Positions 9,001-15,937 of a DNA stretch of 64,000 bases are shown piece after piece. A program made the position numbers and the translations under genes. Origin of the DNA: Streptomyces sp. SM11 (lineage in GTDB: Bacteria; Actinomycetota; Actinomycetes; Streptomycetales; Streptomycetaceae); contig NZ_NEUE01000311.1 in NCBI RefSeq assembly GCF_002910905.1, positions 1-64,000 on the forward strand. The letters are read 5' to 3'. The notes beneath the pieces were generated by a model. The model worked only from the letters and a program-made list of their open reading frames with translations. It was not told the origin of the DNA and searched no databases. Position 1 is the first letter of the stretch; every line of letters starts with the position of its first letter.

Positions 9001-9340
9001 CCAGCTTCCCGCCGGGCCCCGCGAGGGACGTCAGGGGCCCCAGGAGCACGGCTCCGAAGAACAGGGTGGAAAGGATCCGGGCACCGAGGACGGCGGCGAC
9101 GGCGAAGGCCGCCCCGCGGTATCCGGTACCGAATGAGCCCTCAAGGACCGCCGCTTGCAGCGACAGCAGCACCAGCACGAGAAGGGCGAGTGCGTCGCCG
9201 ATACCGCCGACGAGCTGGGCGCTCCACAACCGCTTCAGCGGGGGAATACGCAACAGGGCCCGTACGGCGCGCTCGCGTGAGTCTGCGGCAAGTGTGTCGG
9301 AGGTGGGGCTCACGACCGTTGGCTGCTCGGCTCGCGTCAT
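6017..9340 (-). CDS. tmk: dTMP kinase fused to MFS-like membrane domain and long coiled coil
   Basis: Thymidylate kinase makes dTDP from dTMP for DNA synthesis. Here it is the middle of an 1,107-residue fusion. Residues 1 to about 490 hold roughly a dozen hydrophobic segments resembling a major-facilitator transporter. The kinase spans about 505-705, with P-loop GGDGAGKST (Lys520), TREPGATPVGKRLR, DRYIDSSVAYQGAGR and a lid region. Residues about 713-895 are a highly charged E/A/R/K coiled coil of 7-residue repeats (EEARRKAEEEA). The remainder is a low-complexity tail with TDTDTD/GSGSGSASGS and QRPAD repeats, encoded by hexameric and 15-base tandem DNA repeats. Fused Tmk proteins of this type are typical of Streptomyces. 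The start is ATG 9340. The kinase probably works at the membrane, and the ligand of the transporter part is unknown. Confidence 0.9.
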   Translation of the reverse strand: MTRAEQPTVVSPTSDTLAADSRERAVRALLRIPPLKRLWSAQLVGGIGDALALLVLVLLSLQAAVLEGSFGTGYRGAAFAVAAVLGARILSTLFFGAVLLGPLTSLAGPGGKLDRRWLMIGVDGLRLALLVVAPLWIDWTPDKALMMILITVFVTGAGERLWAVAKDSAAPALLPAPPLEGAAVRPLPDHLDALRRLSLRTDFLAVPAAAAVLLVATLVGNLLGSGLEWFSFHQAALGSYVAAGLFSASISTLYFLQFPATQTPRPRSPLEGLRRPATGNGPDKGRTGAVPLFVAVCAAVAGAVAAAAAVSVLHAYDLGGGPATFALLILGLTGGTALGIRTAHHVLPTLSRRRLLALATAVTGLALLALGLVPDTATGIAIALLAGYAAGVAANTGHTLIDQETEAFRQARTSEHLQAVVRVLVALGAVAGPLLAAAIGRHRLVSGDFVFARGGAAFTLMLLGALLLPVAALVLARTDDRAGVPLRRDLREALRGGDPAVAPAATGFFLALEGGDGAGKSTQAEALAEWIRAKGHEVVLTREPGATPVGKRLRSILLDVSSAGLSNRAEALLYAADRAEHVDSVVRPALERGAIVISDRYIDSSVAYQGAGRDLAPTEIARISRWATSGLVPHLTVLLDVDPATARERFTEAPDRLESEPAEFHERVRSGFLTLAAADPTRYLVVDAGQEPESITTVVRHRLDQLLPLSEAEIEAIEEARRKAIEEARRKAEEEAARKAEEERLEKERQEQLARLRAEEEERKQRELEEARRREAERQAEEARQRAEEARQRAEEARRRAEEDRLRLEAEERVREAEQERLRKQAEEEARLRKEAEAQRLEKQRRAEEALVRAEEARRRAEAEAAARTEEARAEAGRAEAQRASRTPRTETSSWSEGSSASSGPSVPENELTVPTPIVNPNEITQPVPTARPEGERPYGGGTDTDTDTDTGSGSGSASGSVEDETAMLPRVRDQRPADQRPADQRPADRRPAGDAGPSAADETAVLPPVPADQPSDRVPQGFFQDESPAAPPAESENERTRELPQVEDPQAGEASGRPQQSRRKRPRPDWAEETPLDDLPTLADELLGGQDDDGPGPGGRGRRPRG
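6363..6518. repeat. Tandem microrepeats inside tmk
   Basis: Three GAACCC hexamers (from 6471) run into four GTATCC hexamers (6489-6512), and an upstream 15-base array (about 6363-6420, unit GGTCCGCCGGCCGCT) repeats three to four times. They encode the Gly-Ser, Thr-Asp and QRPAD tracts of the tail. Copy number is likely to vary between strains. Confidence 0.85.
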
Positions 9341-9438
9341 CCGCCCAGCCTATCGGCAGCGGCACGGTCGCCGTCGGCCCGTCCGAACATATGGGCGCAG
9401 ACGGCTTCCGGCCATGGTCGTCCAGGTACCCCGGGACG

Positions 9439-9479
9439 CACCGCCGCCCGGCACCTGCGTGAGGTGCCGGGCGGCGGTG
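9439..9479 (-). terminator. Terminator after topA
   Basis: An 18-bp perfect stem (9439-9456 with 9462-9479) around loop GCGTG lies 23 bases past the topA stop and upstream of tmk. It has no T-tract, as is usual in Streptomyces. Confidence 0.85.
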
Positions 9480-9502
9480 GCGGTGCGGGTACGACGGGCC
9501 CG

Positions 9503-12415
9503 TCAGCCGTCCGACGGGGTGGCGGAAGAGGCGGAGGTCGTCTTCTTCGCCGTCGTCTTCTTGGCGGCCGTCTTGGCGGTCGTGGTCTTCTTGGCCGTCG
9601 TCGTCTTCTTGGCCGTCGTCGTCTTCTTCGCCGCGGTCTTCTTGGCGGTCGTGGTCTTGGTGGCCGTCGTCTTCTTCGCGGCCGTCTTCTTGGTCGTCGC
9701 CTTCTTCGCAGGCGCCTTCTTGGCCGTCTTCTTCTTCGCGGGCCCCTTGGCGCGCTTCTCGGCGAGCAGCTCGTAACCACGCTCGGGCGTGATGTCCTCG
9801 ACGCTGTCGTCGGTCCGCAGGGTCGCGTTGGTCTCGCCGTCGGTGACGTACGCGCCGAAGCGGCCGTCCTTCACCACGACCGGCGCACCGCTGACCGGGT
9901 CGGTGCCCAGCTCCTTCAGCGGCGGCTTGGCCGCGGCCCGGCCGCGCTGCTTGGGCTGGGCGTAGATCGCGAGGGCCTCGTCGAGGGTGATGTCGAAGAG
10001 CTGGTCCTCGGAGGTCAGCGACCGGGAGTCGGTGCCCTTCTTCAGATACGGGCCGTAGCGGCCGTTCTGCGCGGTGATCTCGACACCCTCGGCGTCCTCG
10101 CCGACGACGCGCGGCAGCGACATCAGCTTGAGGGCGTCGGCGAGGGTGACCGTGTCCAGAGACATGGACTTGAAGAGGGAGGCCGTCCGCGGCTTCACCG
10201 CGTTCTTGCCGGTCTTCGGCGTCCCCTCGGGCAGCACCTCGGTGACGTACGGGCCGTACCGTCCGTCCTTGGCGATGATCTGGTGGCCGCTGACCGGGTC
10301 CGCGCCCAGCTCGAAGTCGCCGCTGGGCTTGGCCAGCAGCTCCTCGGCGAGCTCGACGGTCAGCTCGTCGGGCGCCAGGTCCTCGGGCACGTCGGCACGC
10401 TGGTGGCCCTCGGCGCCCTTCTCGCCCCGCTCGATGTACGGGCCGTAGCGGCCGACGCGGAGCTTGATGTCGTTGCCGACGGGGAAGGAGGAGATCTCCC
10501 GGGCGTCGATCGCACCGAGGTCGGTGACCAGGGCCTTCAGGCCGCCGAGGTGGTCGCCGTCGCCGTTGCCCGCGTCGGAGGCCGCTCCGGCTCCGGCGGT
10601 GTCGTCACCGGGCTTGGCGCCGAAGTAGAAGCGCTTGAGCCACGGTACGGACTTGGCCTCGCCCCGCGCGATGCGGTCGAGGTCGTCCTCCATACGGGCG
10701 GTGAAGTCGTAGTCGACGAGCCGGCCGAAGTGCTTCTCCAGCAGGTTGACCACGGCGAAGGACAGGAAGGACGGGACGAGCGCCGTGCCCTTCTTGAAGA
10801 CGTAGCCGCGATCCAGGATCGTCCCGATGATCGAGGCGTACGTCGAGGGACGGCCGATCTCGCGCTCTTCGAGCTCCTTGACCAGCGAGGCCTCGGTGTA
10901 GCGGGCCGGGGGCTTGGTGGCGTGCCCGTCGACCGTGACCTCCTCGGCGGACAGCGCGTCGCCCTCGGCCACCTGCGGCAGCCGGCGCTCGCGGTCGTCC
11001 AGCTCGGCGTTGGGGTCGTCGGCGCCTTCGACGTACGCCTTCATGAAGCCGTGGAAGGTGATCGTCTTGCCGGAGGCGGAGAACTCGGCGTCACGGCCGT
11101 CGCTCGCCCGGCCGCCGATCTTGACGGTGACGGAGTTGCCGACCGCGTCCTTCATCTGGGAGGCGACGGTCCGCTTCCAGATCAGCTCGTAGAGCCGGAA
11201 CTGGTCGCCGGTGAGCCCGGTCTCGGCAGGGGTGCGGAAGCGGTCGCCGGAGGGGCGGATCGCCTCGTGCGCCTCCTGCGCGTTCTTGACCTTCCCGGCG
11301 TACGTACGCGGCTTCTCGGGGAGGTAGTTCGCCCCGTACAGCTGTGTGACCTGCGCCCGGGCCGCGGAGACCGCGGTGTCGGAGAGGGTCGTGGAGTCCG
11401 TACGCATATAGGTGATGAAGCCGTTCTCGTACAGCTTCTGCGCCACCTGCATGGTCGCCTTGGCCCCGAAGCCCAGCTTGCGGCTCGCCTCCTGTTGGAG
11501 GGTCGTGGTCCGGAAGGGGGCGTACGGGGAGCGGCGGTACGGCTTCGACTCGACGGACCGGACCGCGAAGGAGGAGTCGGCGAGCGCGGCGGCCAGGGCG
11601 CGGGCGTTCGTCTCGTCCAGGTGCAGGGTCTGGGCGGAACCGGCCTTCAGCTGCCCGTCGGGGCCGAAGTCGCGGCCCTGGGCGATCCGGCGGCCGTCGA
11701 CCGCGCTGAGGCGGGCCGTGAGGGTCGAGGGGTCGGAAGCGTCACCGGCGCGGCCGGTGGCGAACTTTCCGGTCAGGTCCCAGTACTCGGCGGAGCGGAA
11801 GGCGATGCGCTCGCGCTCCCGCTCGACGACGAGCCGGGTGGCGACGGACTGGACGCGGCCCGCCGAAAGCTTCGGCATGACCTTCTTCCACAGGACCGGC
11901 GAGACCTCGTAGCCGTAGAGGCGGTCGAGGATGCGGCGGGTCTCCTGGGCGTCGACCATGCGCTGGTTGAGCTCGCGCGGGTTGGCGACGGCGGCCCGGA
12001 TCGCGTCCTTGGTGATCTCGTGGAAGACCATCCGGTGGACCGGGACCTTGGGCCTCAGCACTTCCTGCAGGTGCCACGCGATGGCTTCGCCCTCGCGGTC
12101 CTCATCGGTGGCGAGGAAGAGTTCGTCGGACTCGGCCAGCAGCTGCTTGAGCTTCCTGACCTGGGACTTCTTGTCGGCGTTGACCACGTAGATGGGCTGG
12201 AAGTCGTTCTCGACATCCACCCCGAGGCGGCGTACCTCGCCGGTGTACTCGTCCGGGACCTCGGCCGCGCCGTTCGGGAGGTCGCGGATGTGCCCGACGC
12301 TCGCCTCGACGACGTATCCGGGGCCGAGATAGCCCTTGATCGTCTTCGCCTTGGCAGGCGACTCGACGATGACGAGTCGGCGGCCGCCCTGTGCGGTCTC
12401 GCTGGTCGGGGACAA
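9503..12415 (-). CDS. topA: DNA topoisomerase I
   Basis: Type IA topoisomerase that relaxes negative supercoils. I choose the TTG at 12415 as start because GGAGAGAAG lies 7 bases upstream and the product then begins (M)SPTSETAQGGRRLVIVESP, right at the conserved toprim fold. This gives 970 residues. The toprim domain covers about 15-150, with acidic DEDRE. The catalytic tyrosine is in ITYMRTDST (Tyr336). The C-terminal third carries several repeated cores with PYxKxG/GRYGPYV motifs lacking zinc-finger cysteines, as in actinobacteria. The last 90 or so residues are a Lys/Ala/Thr tail (AKKTTTAKKTAAKK), which in related enzymes increases processivity on DNA. The tail is encoded by near-repetitive DNA. 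Confidence 0.96.
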   Translation of the reverse strand: MSPTSETAQGGRRLVIVESPAKAKTIKGYLGPGYVVEASVGHIRDLPNGAAEVPDEYTGEVRRLGVDVENDFQPIYVVNADKKSQVRKLKQLLAESDELFLATDEDREGEAIAWHLQEVLRPKVPVHRMVFHEITKDAIRAAVANPRELNQRMVDAQETRRILDRLYGYEVSPVLWKKVMPKLSAGRVQSVATRLVVERERERIAFRSAEYWDLTGKFATGRAGDASDPSTLTARLSAVDGRRIAQGRDFGPDGQLKAGSAQTLHLDETNARALAAALADSSFAVRSVESKPYRRSPYAPFRTTTLQQEASRKLGFGAKATMQVAQKLYENGFITYMRTDSTTLSDTAVSAARAQVTQLYGANYLPEKPRTYAGKVKNAQEAHEAIRPSGDRFRTPAETGLTGDQFRLYELIWKRTVASQMKDAVGNSVTVKIGGRASDGRDAEFSASGKTITFHGFMKAYVEGADDPNAELDDRERRLPQVAEGDALSAEEVTVDGHATKPPARYTEASLVKELEEREIGRPSTYASIIGTILDRGYVFKKGTALVPSFLSFAVVNLLEKHFGRLVDYDFTARMEDDLDRIARGEAKSVPWLKRFYFGAKPGDDTAGAGAASDAGNGDGDHLGGLKALVTDLGAIDAREISSFPVGNDIKLRVGRYGPYIERGEKGAEGHQRADVPEDLAPDELTVELAEELLAKPSGDFELGADPVSGHQIIAKDGRYGPYVTEVLPEGTPKTGKNAVKPRTASLFKSMSLDTVTLADALKLMSLPRVVGEDAEGVEITAQNGRYGPYLKKGTDSRSLTSEDQLFDITLDEALAIYAQPKQRGRAAAKPPLKELGTDPVSGAPVVVKDGRFGAYVTDGETNATLRTDDSVEDITPERGYELLAEKRAKGPAKKKTAKKAPAKKATTKKTAAKKTTATKTTTAKKTAAKKTTTAKKTTTAKKTTTAKTAAKKTTAKKTTSASSATPSDG

Positions 12416-12696
12416 CTTCGCTCTTCTCTCCGGTCGACACTCGATGGGCATCCGGGCAGCGTCATGACGCTGCCCGCGGTGCTGTCGCTGCGGAGTGTGA
12501 CGGTACAACCCGCCCCCGTGTCAAACGGCAAAAGCCCGCAACGGCCACTCGAACGGTAACCCGACTTCCGCCATTCCTGCCGCCCGGACCGCCGGGTCCG
12601 CGCCGCGCGGGGCCTCGGCCTGCCGCTCTTCGGAGGTGGTCGTGATGACCTTCGGGAGACCTGTCGTCCCGGGCGTCGCCCGGCCGGAGGCGGGGA

Positions 12697-12894
12697 TCAG
12701 ACGAGCGTGAAGCACCACACGCCGAGGCCGAGGAAAACTACGCCGAAGAGTGTCGTGAGTGCGGTGGAGGCGACGGGGCTCACACCGTGCGCCACCGGCG
12801 CGCGGTGCAGGGCTCGCGCCCCTGTCCAGATCAGGAGGGCGGCGCCGAACAGCGCCAGGGCCGTACCGGCGAAGACTGCTGAGACGCTCTCCAT
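12697..12894 (-). CDS. Small two-span membrane protein
   Basis: This 65-residue protein begins MESVSAVFAGTALALFGAALLIW and has two hydrophobic helices (about 6-23 and 43-63) joined by a short basic loop (RALHRAPVAH). It lies upstream of topA in the same direction, with about 280 bases between. The small size and codon pattern fit a real Streptomyces membrane protein, but I recognise no family and assign no function. Confidence 0.65.
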   Translation of the reverse strand: MESVSAVFAGTALALFGAALLIWTGARALHRAPVAHGVSPVASTALTTLFGVVFLGLGVWCFTLV

Positions 12895-13055
12895 GTCGTA
12901 CCCCTAGCCCGTCGTGGCGAACCGCCCGGGACGGGCCGACCGGTCCCGGAGCCGGACCTCGGCGGTCCGGCACGGGGAGGTTGTCACTCCGGGGCATCGC
13001 CCACACGAACCCCGAGTGAACAGCACTCCCCCGCCGACCGGCGGAACACCATCGG

Positions 13056-13089
13056 CCGCATATCGCCGGTCACGACCGGCGATATGCGG
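13056..13089 (-). terminator. Perfect 15-bp hairpin downstream of the methyltransferase gene
   Basis: CCGCATATCGCCGGT (13056-13070) and its complement (13075-13089) enclose a 4-base loop. It sits in the 415-base gene-free stretch 12895-13309, in which I see nothing else. It may end leftward transcription from the methyltransferase gene. Confidence 0.6.
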
Positions 13090-13309
13090 TCCGAGCGCGC
13101 CGGAGGGAACGCCGGGCACGAATACGCTGGTGGCAGGGAGACCGCCGCCCCAGCAGGGAGCAGCCCCGGTCCGTACCGGAAGGCCGTCGTACGGGCACTG
13201 CCGCCCGGCCCCCGGTCGCCCGCCGGCGAGCTTCCGCACCACGCTCGCTTCAGGAACCGGAGCCCGGGATCCAGGGCCCGCCCTCCGTTCCCTGCCCGCT
13301 CTCCGTGCC

Positions 13310-14842
13310 CTACGCGTCCCGAGGTCCGACGCCGGGCGCCGGCTCCAGGAAGCCTTCCTCGACCAGCAGCCGGATCGCCTGCGGCGTGCGGTCGCGCAGG
13401 AGCACCGGATCCTCCGCCATCAACTGCGCGATGGCATCCAGGATCCGCCCGGCCGGCAGCGAGCCGTCGGACACACCCGCGAACCCGGCGGCCACCGCGT
13501 CGACCTTGGTCGCCCGCATCATGCCGCGATGCTGACGCAGCACCACATGCTCGGGGTCCTCCGCGCCGGGCAGGCCGACCTGCTCCTGCACGACCTCGGC
13601 GGCGAGGGCGAAGTGCCCGGCGAGCAGCGCCGCGTCGTCCTGTTCGCGGAGGTAGTCCTGTCGGGCGAAGTGGTCCTGGACGGCCTGTCCGAGCGGCTGC
13701 TGCACCGCGTGCGGCCATTCCTCGACGACGATCGACGGGTTCCCGGCCGCCGCCGCGGCGGATTTGCGCAGGGTGATCCAGCCGAAGCCGACGGACGTGG
13801 CGCCCCGGGCCTCGAACTCGTCGAGCCACGCCTCGTACCGCTCGTCGTACTCGGCGGGGTCGCTGCGGTGGTCGCCGCTGTCCCGCAGCCACAGCTCGGC
13901 GTACTGCGTGACGTCCTGGACCTCGCGCTGGACGATCCAGGCGTCGCAGCCGTACGGCACCCAGGAGCGCAGCCGGTCCTGCCACTCCTCGCCCTCCACG
14001 TGCTGCCAGTTGGCGAGGAACTGGGCGTATCCCCCGTCGTTCAGATGGTCGCCGGACTGCTGCACCAGCGCCCGGCACAGGTCGTCGCCGCCCATGCCGC
14101 CGTCCCGGTAGGTGAGGCGGGCGCCGGGCGAGATGACGAAGGGCGGGTTGGAGACGATCAGGTCGAACGTGTCGGAGCCCACCGGCTCGAAGAGAGAGCC
14201 CTCGCGCAGGTCGGCGGGGGCCGCGCCGGAGAGGGCGAGCGTGAGCCGGGTGAACTCCAGGGCACGGGGGTTGAGGTCGGTGGCGGTGACCCGGGTCGCG
14301 TGCTGGGCCGCGTGCAGCGCCTGGATGCCGGAGCCCGTACCGAGGTCGAGGGCCGAGGCCACCGGCGTACGGACGGTGATGCCGGCGAGCGTGGTGGAGG
14401 CGCCTCCGACCCCGAGGACGACGCCCTCGTCGCGCGAGCCGATCCCACCCGCACCGCCGACCGCGCAGCCGAGGTCGGACACGATGAACCAGTCCTCGCC
14501 GTCCGGGCCCCCGTACGGCCGTACGTCGACGCTCGCGCGGACCGTGCCGTCGTCCGCCGCCCGGGTCACCCAGCCGTCCGCGACGCACTCGTCCAGCGGC
14601 AGGGCGGCGCGGGCCCGCTCCTCGGCGACGGGGCGCTGCAGAAGGAACAACCGCACCAGCGTGTCGAGCGGGAAGTCACCCCTGGTGGCCCGCAGGGCGG
14701 GGACGGTCTCGCTGCGGGCGAGGGCGGCATAGGCGGGCGCGCCGAGGCGGTCGAGGAGCCCGTCCGCGGTGAAGTCCGCGGCGAGCAGGGCCTCACGGAG
14801 GGCGGCGGCGTGGTCGGGTGCGGGAAGGCTGCTCTTACTCAC
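13310..14842 (-). CDS. Class I SAM-dependent methyltransferase (HemK/RsmC-like)
   Basis: The start chosen is GTG 14842 (VSKSSLPAPDHAAALREALL), giving 510 residues. The N-terminal 130 or so residues form a helical domain. The methyltransferase core has motif I ALDLGTGSGIQAL, motif II ATDLNPRAL and the catalytic loop DLIVSNPPFVISP. The NPPF motif is that of N-methyltransferases acting on planar nitrogen (glutamine, adenine or guanine), as in PrmC and RsmC. A long C-terminal domain follows. The protein or RNA substrate is unknown. It stands downstream of a lipoprotein gene but is separated by a hairpin, so it is probably a single transcription unit. Confidence 0.8.
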   Translation of the reverse strand: MSKSSLPAPDHAAALREALLAADFTADGLLDRLGAPAYAALARSETVPALRATRGDFPLDTLVRLFLLQRPVAEERARAALPLDECVADGWVTRAADDGTVRASVDVRPYGGPDGEDWFIVSDLGCAVGGAGGIGSRDEGVVLGVGGASTTLAGITVRTPVASALDLGTGSGIQALHAAQHATRVTATDLNPRALEFTRLTLALSGAAPADLREGSLFEPVGSDTFDLIVSNPPFVISPGARLTYRDGGMGGDDLCRALVQQSGDHLNDGGYAQFLANWQHVEGEEWQDRLRSWVPYGCDAWIVQREVQDVTQYAELWLRDSGDHRSDPAEYDERYEAWLDEFEARGATSVGFGWITLRKSAAAAAGNPSIVVEEWPHAVQQPLGQAVQDHFARQDYLREQDDAALLAGHFALAAEVVQEQVGLPGAEDPEHVVLRQHRGMMRATKVDAVAAGFAGVSDGSLPAGRILDAIAQLMAEDPVLLRDRTPQAIRLLVEEGFLEPAPGVGPRDA

Positions 14843-14879
14843 CCACCCATTGTGTCCGGTCCCACCGACAACGGCAGCG

Positions 14880-14906
14880 GCCCGGGCACCCACCGGGTGT
14901 CCGGGC
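14880..14906 (-). terminator. Hairpin after the lipoprotein gene
   Basis: GCCCGGGCACCC and GGGTGTCCGGGC (one mismatch, short loop) lie 15 bases past the lipoprotein stop and 38 bases before the methyltransferase start. Confidence 0.6.
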
Positions 14907-14920
14907 CGGGAGAACGGCGT

Positions 14921-15607
14921 TCAGGACTTCTTCTCCGAGGAGTCCTTCTCCGATGAATCCTTCTCCGTCGACTCCTTGTCCGAGGAGTCCTTCTTTTCGG
15001 GGTCCGCGGCCTCCGGGGACGCGTCGGCGTCGGCCGCCCCGGAGCCGGAGGGGCCGGTGGAGGCCGCCGGCTGCTGGCAGCCCTTCTGCTTCGACATCGC
15101 GACACCGACCTCGCCGGACTGGAGCTTCCTCAGCGCCTGGTCACCGCTGGTGCTGATCTTGTGCAGCTCGTCGGCGATGCCGTTCAGTCCGTCGGCGAAC
15201 TCCCTCTGGTCCTTGGTGTCGAGCGCGTCGACCTTGACCTTGAGGTCGGCGTACGCCTTGGAGGAAGCGTTGAGCTCCTTCACCGCTGCCTTCTGCGTGG
15301 CCTCGCCGTCGTCGACCGGCGGCGGGCCGGCCGAGTCCACGGCCGCGCCCAGCGCCTTGTAGGCCTCGGACATCTGCTGGAAGGCGACCGAGTCGGCCTC
15401 CTGGACGTCGACGGGCTTGCTGTTGTCCCCGGCCTTCTGCCGGATGGAGGCGTTGGCGTTGGTGATCTTCTGGAGTTGCGGCTGAACCTGGTCGCAGACC
15501 TTCTTGGCCCAGTCGTTGACCTTGTTGTCGCTGTCGTCGCTGCAGCCCGACAGCGTCAGTACGAGTACCGCACCGCCGGACAGTGCGGCTGCAAGCTTCT
15601 TGTTCAC
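14921..15607 (-). CDS. Small secreted lipoprotein
   Basis: I start at GTG 15607 (VNKKLAAALSGGAVLVLTLSGCS), with GGAAGG about 11 bases upstream. This gives a textbook lipoprotein signal with lipobox LSGC, cysteine near residue 22, so the protein is anchored outside the membrane. The mature 205 or so residues are acidic and helical, with two further cysteines (KKVCDQVQ and KGCQQPA) that may form a disulfide, and end in a Ser/Asp/Lys tail (KDSSEKDSSEKKS). It is a conserved Streptomyces hypothetical type, and its role is unknown. It is the next gene downstream of hppA, beyond a terminator. Confidence 0.8.
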   Translation of the reverse strand: MNKKLAAALSGGAVLVLTLSGCSDDSDNKVNDWAKKVCDQVQPQLQKITNANASIRQKAGDNSKPVDVQEADSVAFQQMSEAYKALGAAVDSAGPPPVDDGEATQKAAVKELNASSKAYADLKVKVDALDTKDQREFADGLNGIADELHKISTSGDQALRKLQSGEVGVAMSKQKGCQQPAASTGPSGSGAADADASPEAADPEKKDSSDKESTEKDSSEKDSSEKKS

Positions 15608-15840
15608 CGGATTGGTCCCTTCCAAGGCTCTCGGCCCCGGAACTTACACGCCGAGGGGGCGACAGCCTGGTGCCGTTCATCCGGTGTGCACGCTTTTGAA
15701 GCCATTTGCACCAAGGGAAATGAGGGAGATGCCACTCCCGCAGAAATACGGATGCATGAGCGGTAACTCACCCGAAAGGCCGCTCCTGACCGCTGTACCC
15801 ACGCCGGTGCGCACGACACCGCACGACGTCGGGCGAGGGC

Positions 15841-15885
15841 GGGCGAGGGCGGACGGCACGTCAGCACGTACCGTCCGCCTCGCCC
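15841..15885 (-). terminator. Terminator of hppA
   Basis: Arms GGGCGAGGGCGGACGG and CCGTCCGCCTCGCCC pair with a one-base bulge, about 50 bases past the hppA stop. The remainder of the 15608-15937 gap shows only the lipoprotein promoter region. Confidence 0.7.
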
Positions 15886-15937
15886 CTGATCACACATCAC
15901 CCCAAGCCGGGACCGACGTCACTCCCGTACGCACGGA

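Noticed and set aside
9464..12559. Open frame of over 1,000 codons on the plus strand, opposite topA
   Set aside because: It is the antisense shadow of a GC-rich gene. TopA motifs are complete on the other strand, and the antisense product is low-complexity Val/Gly/Leu/Arg.
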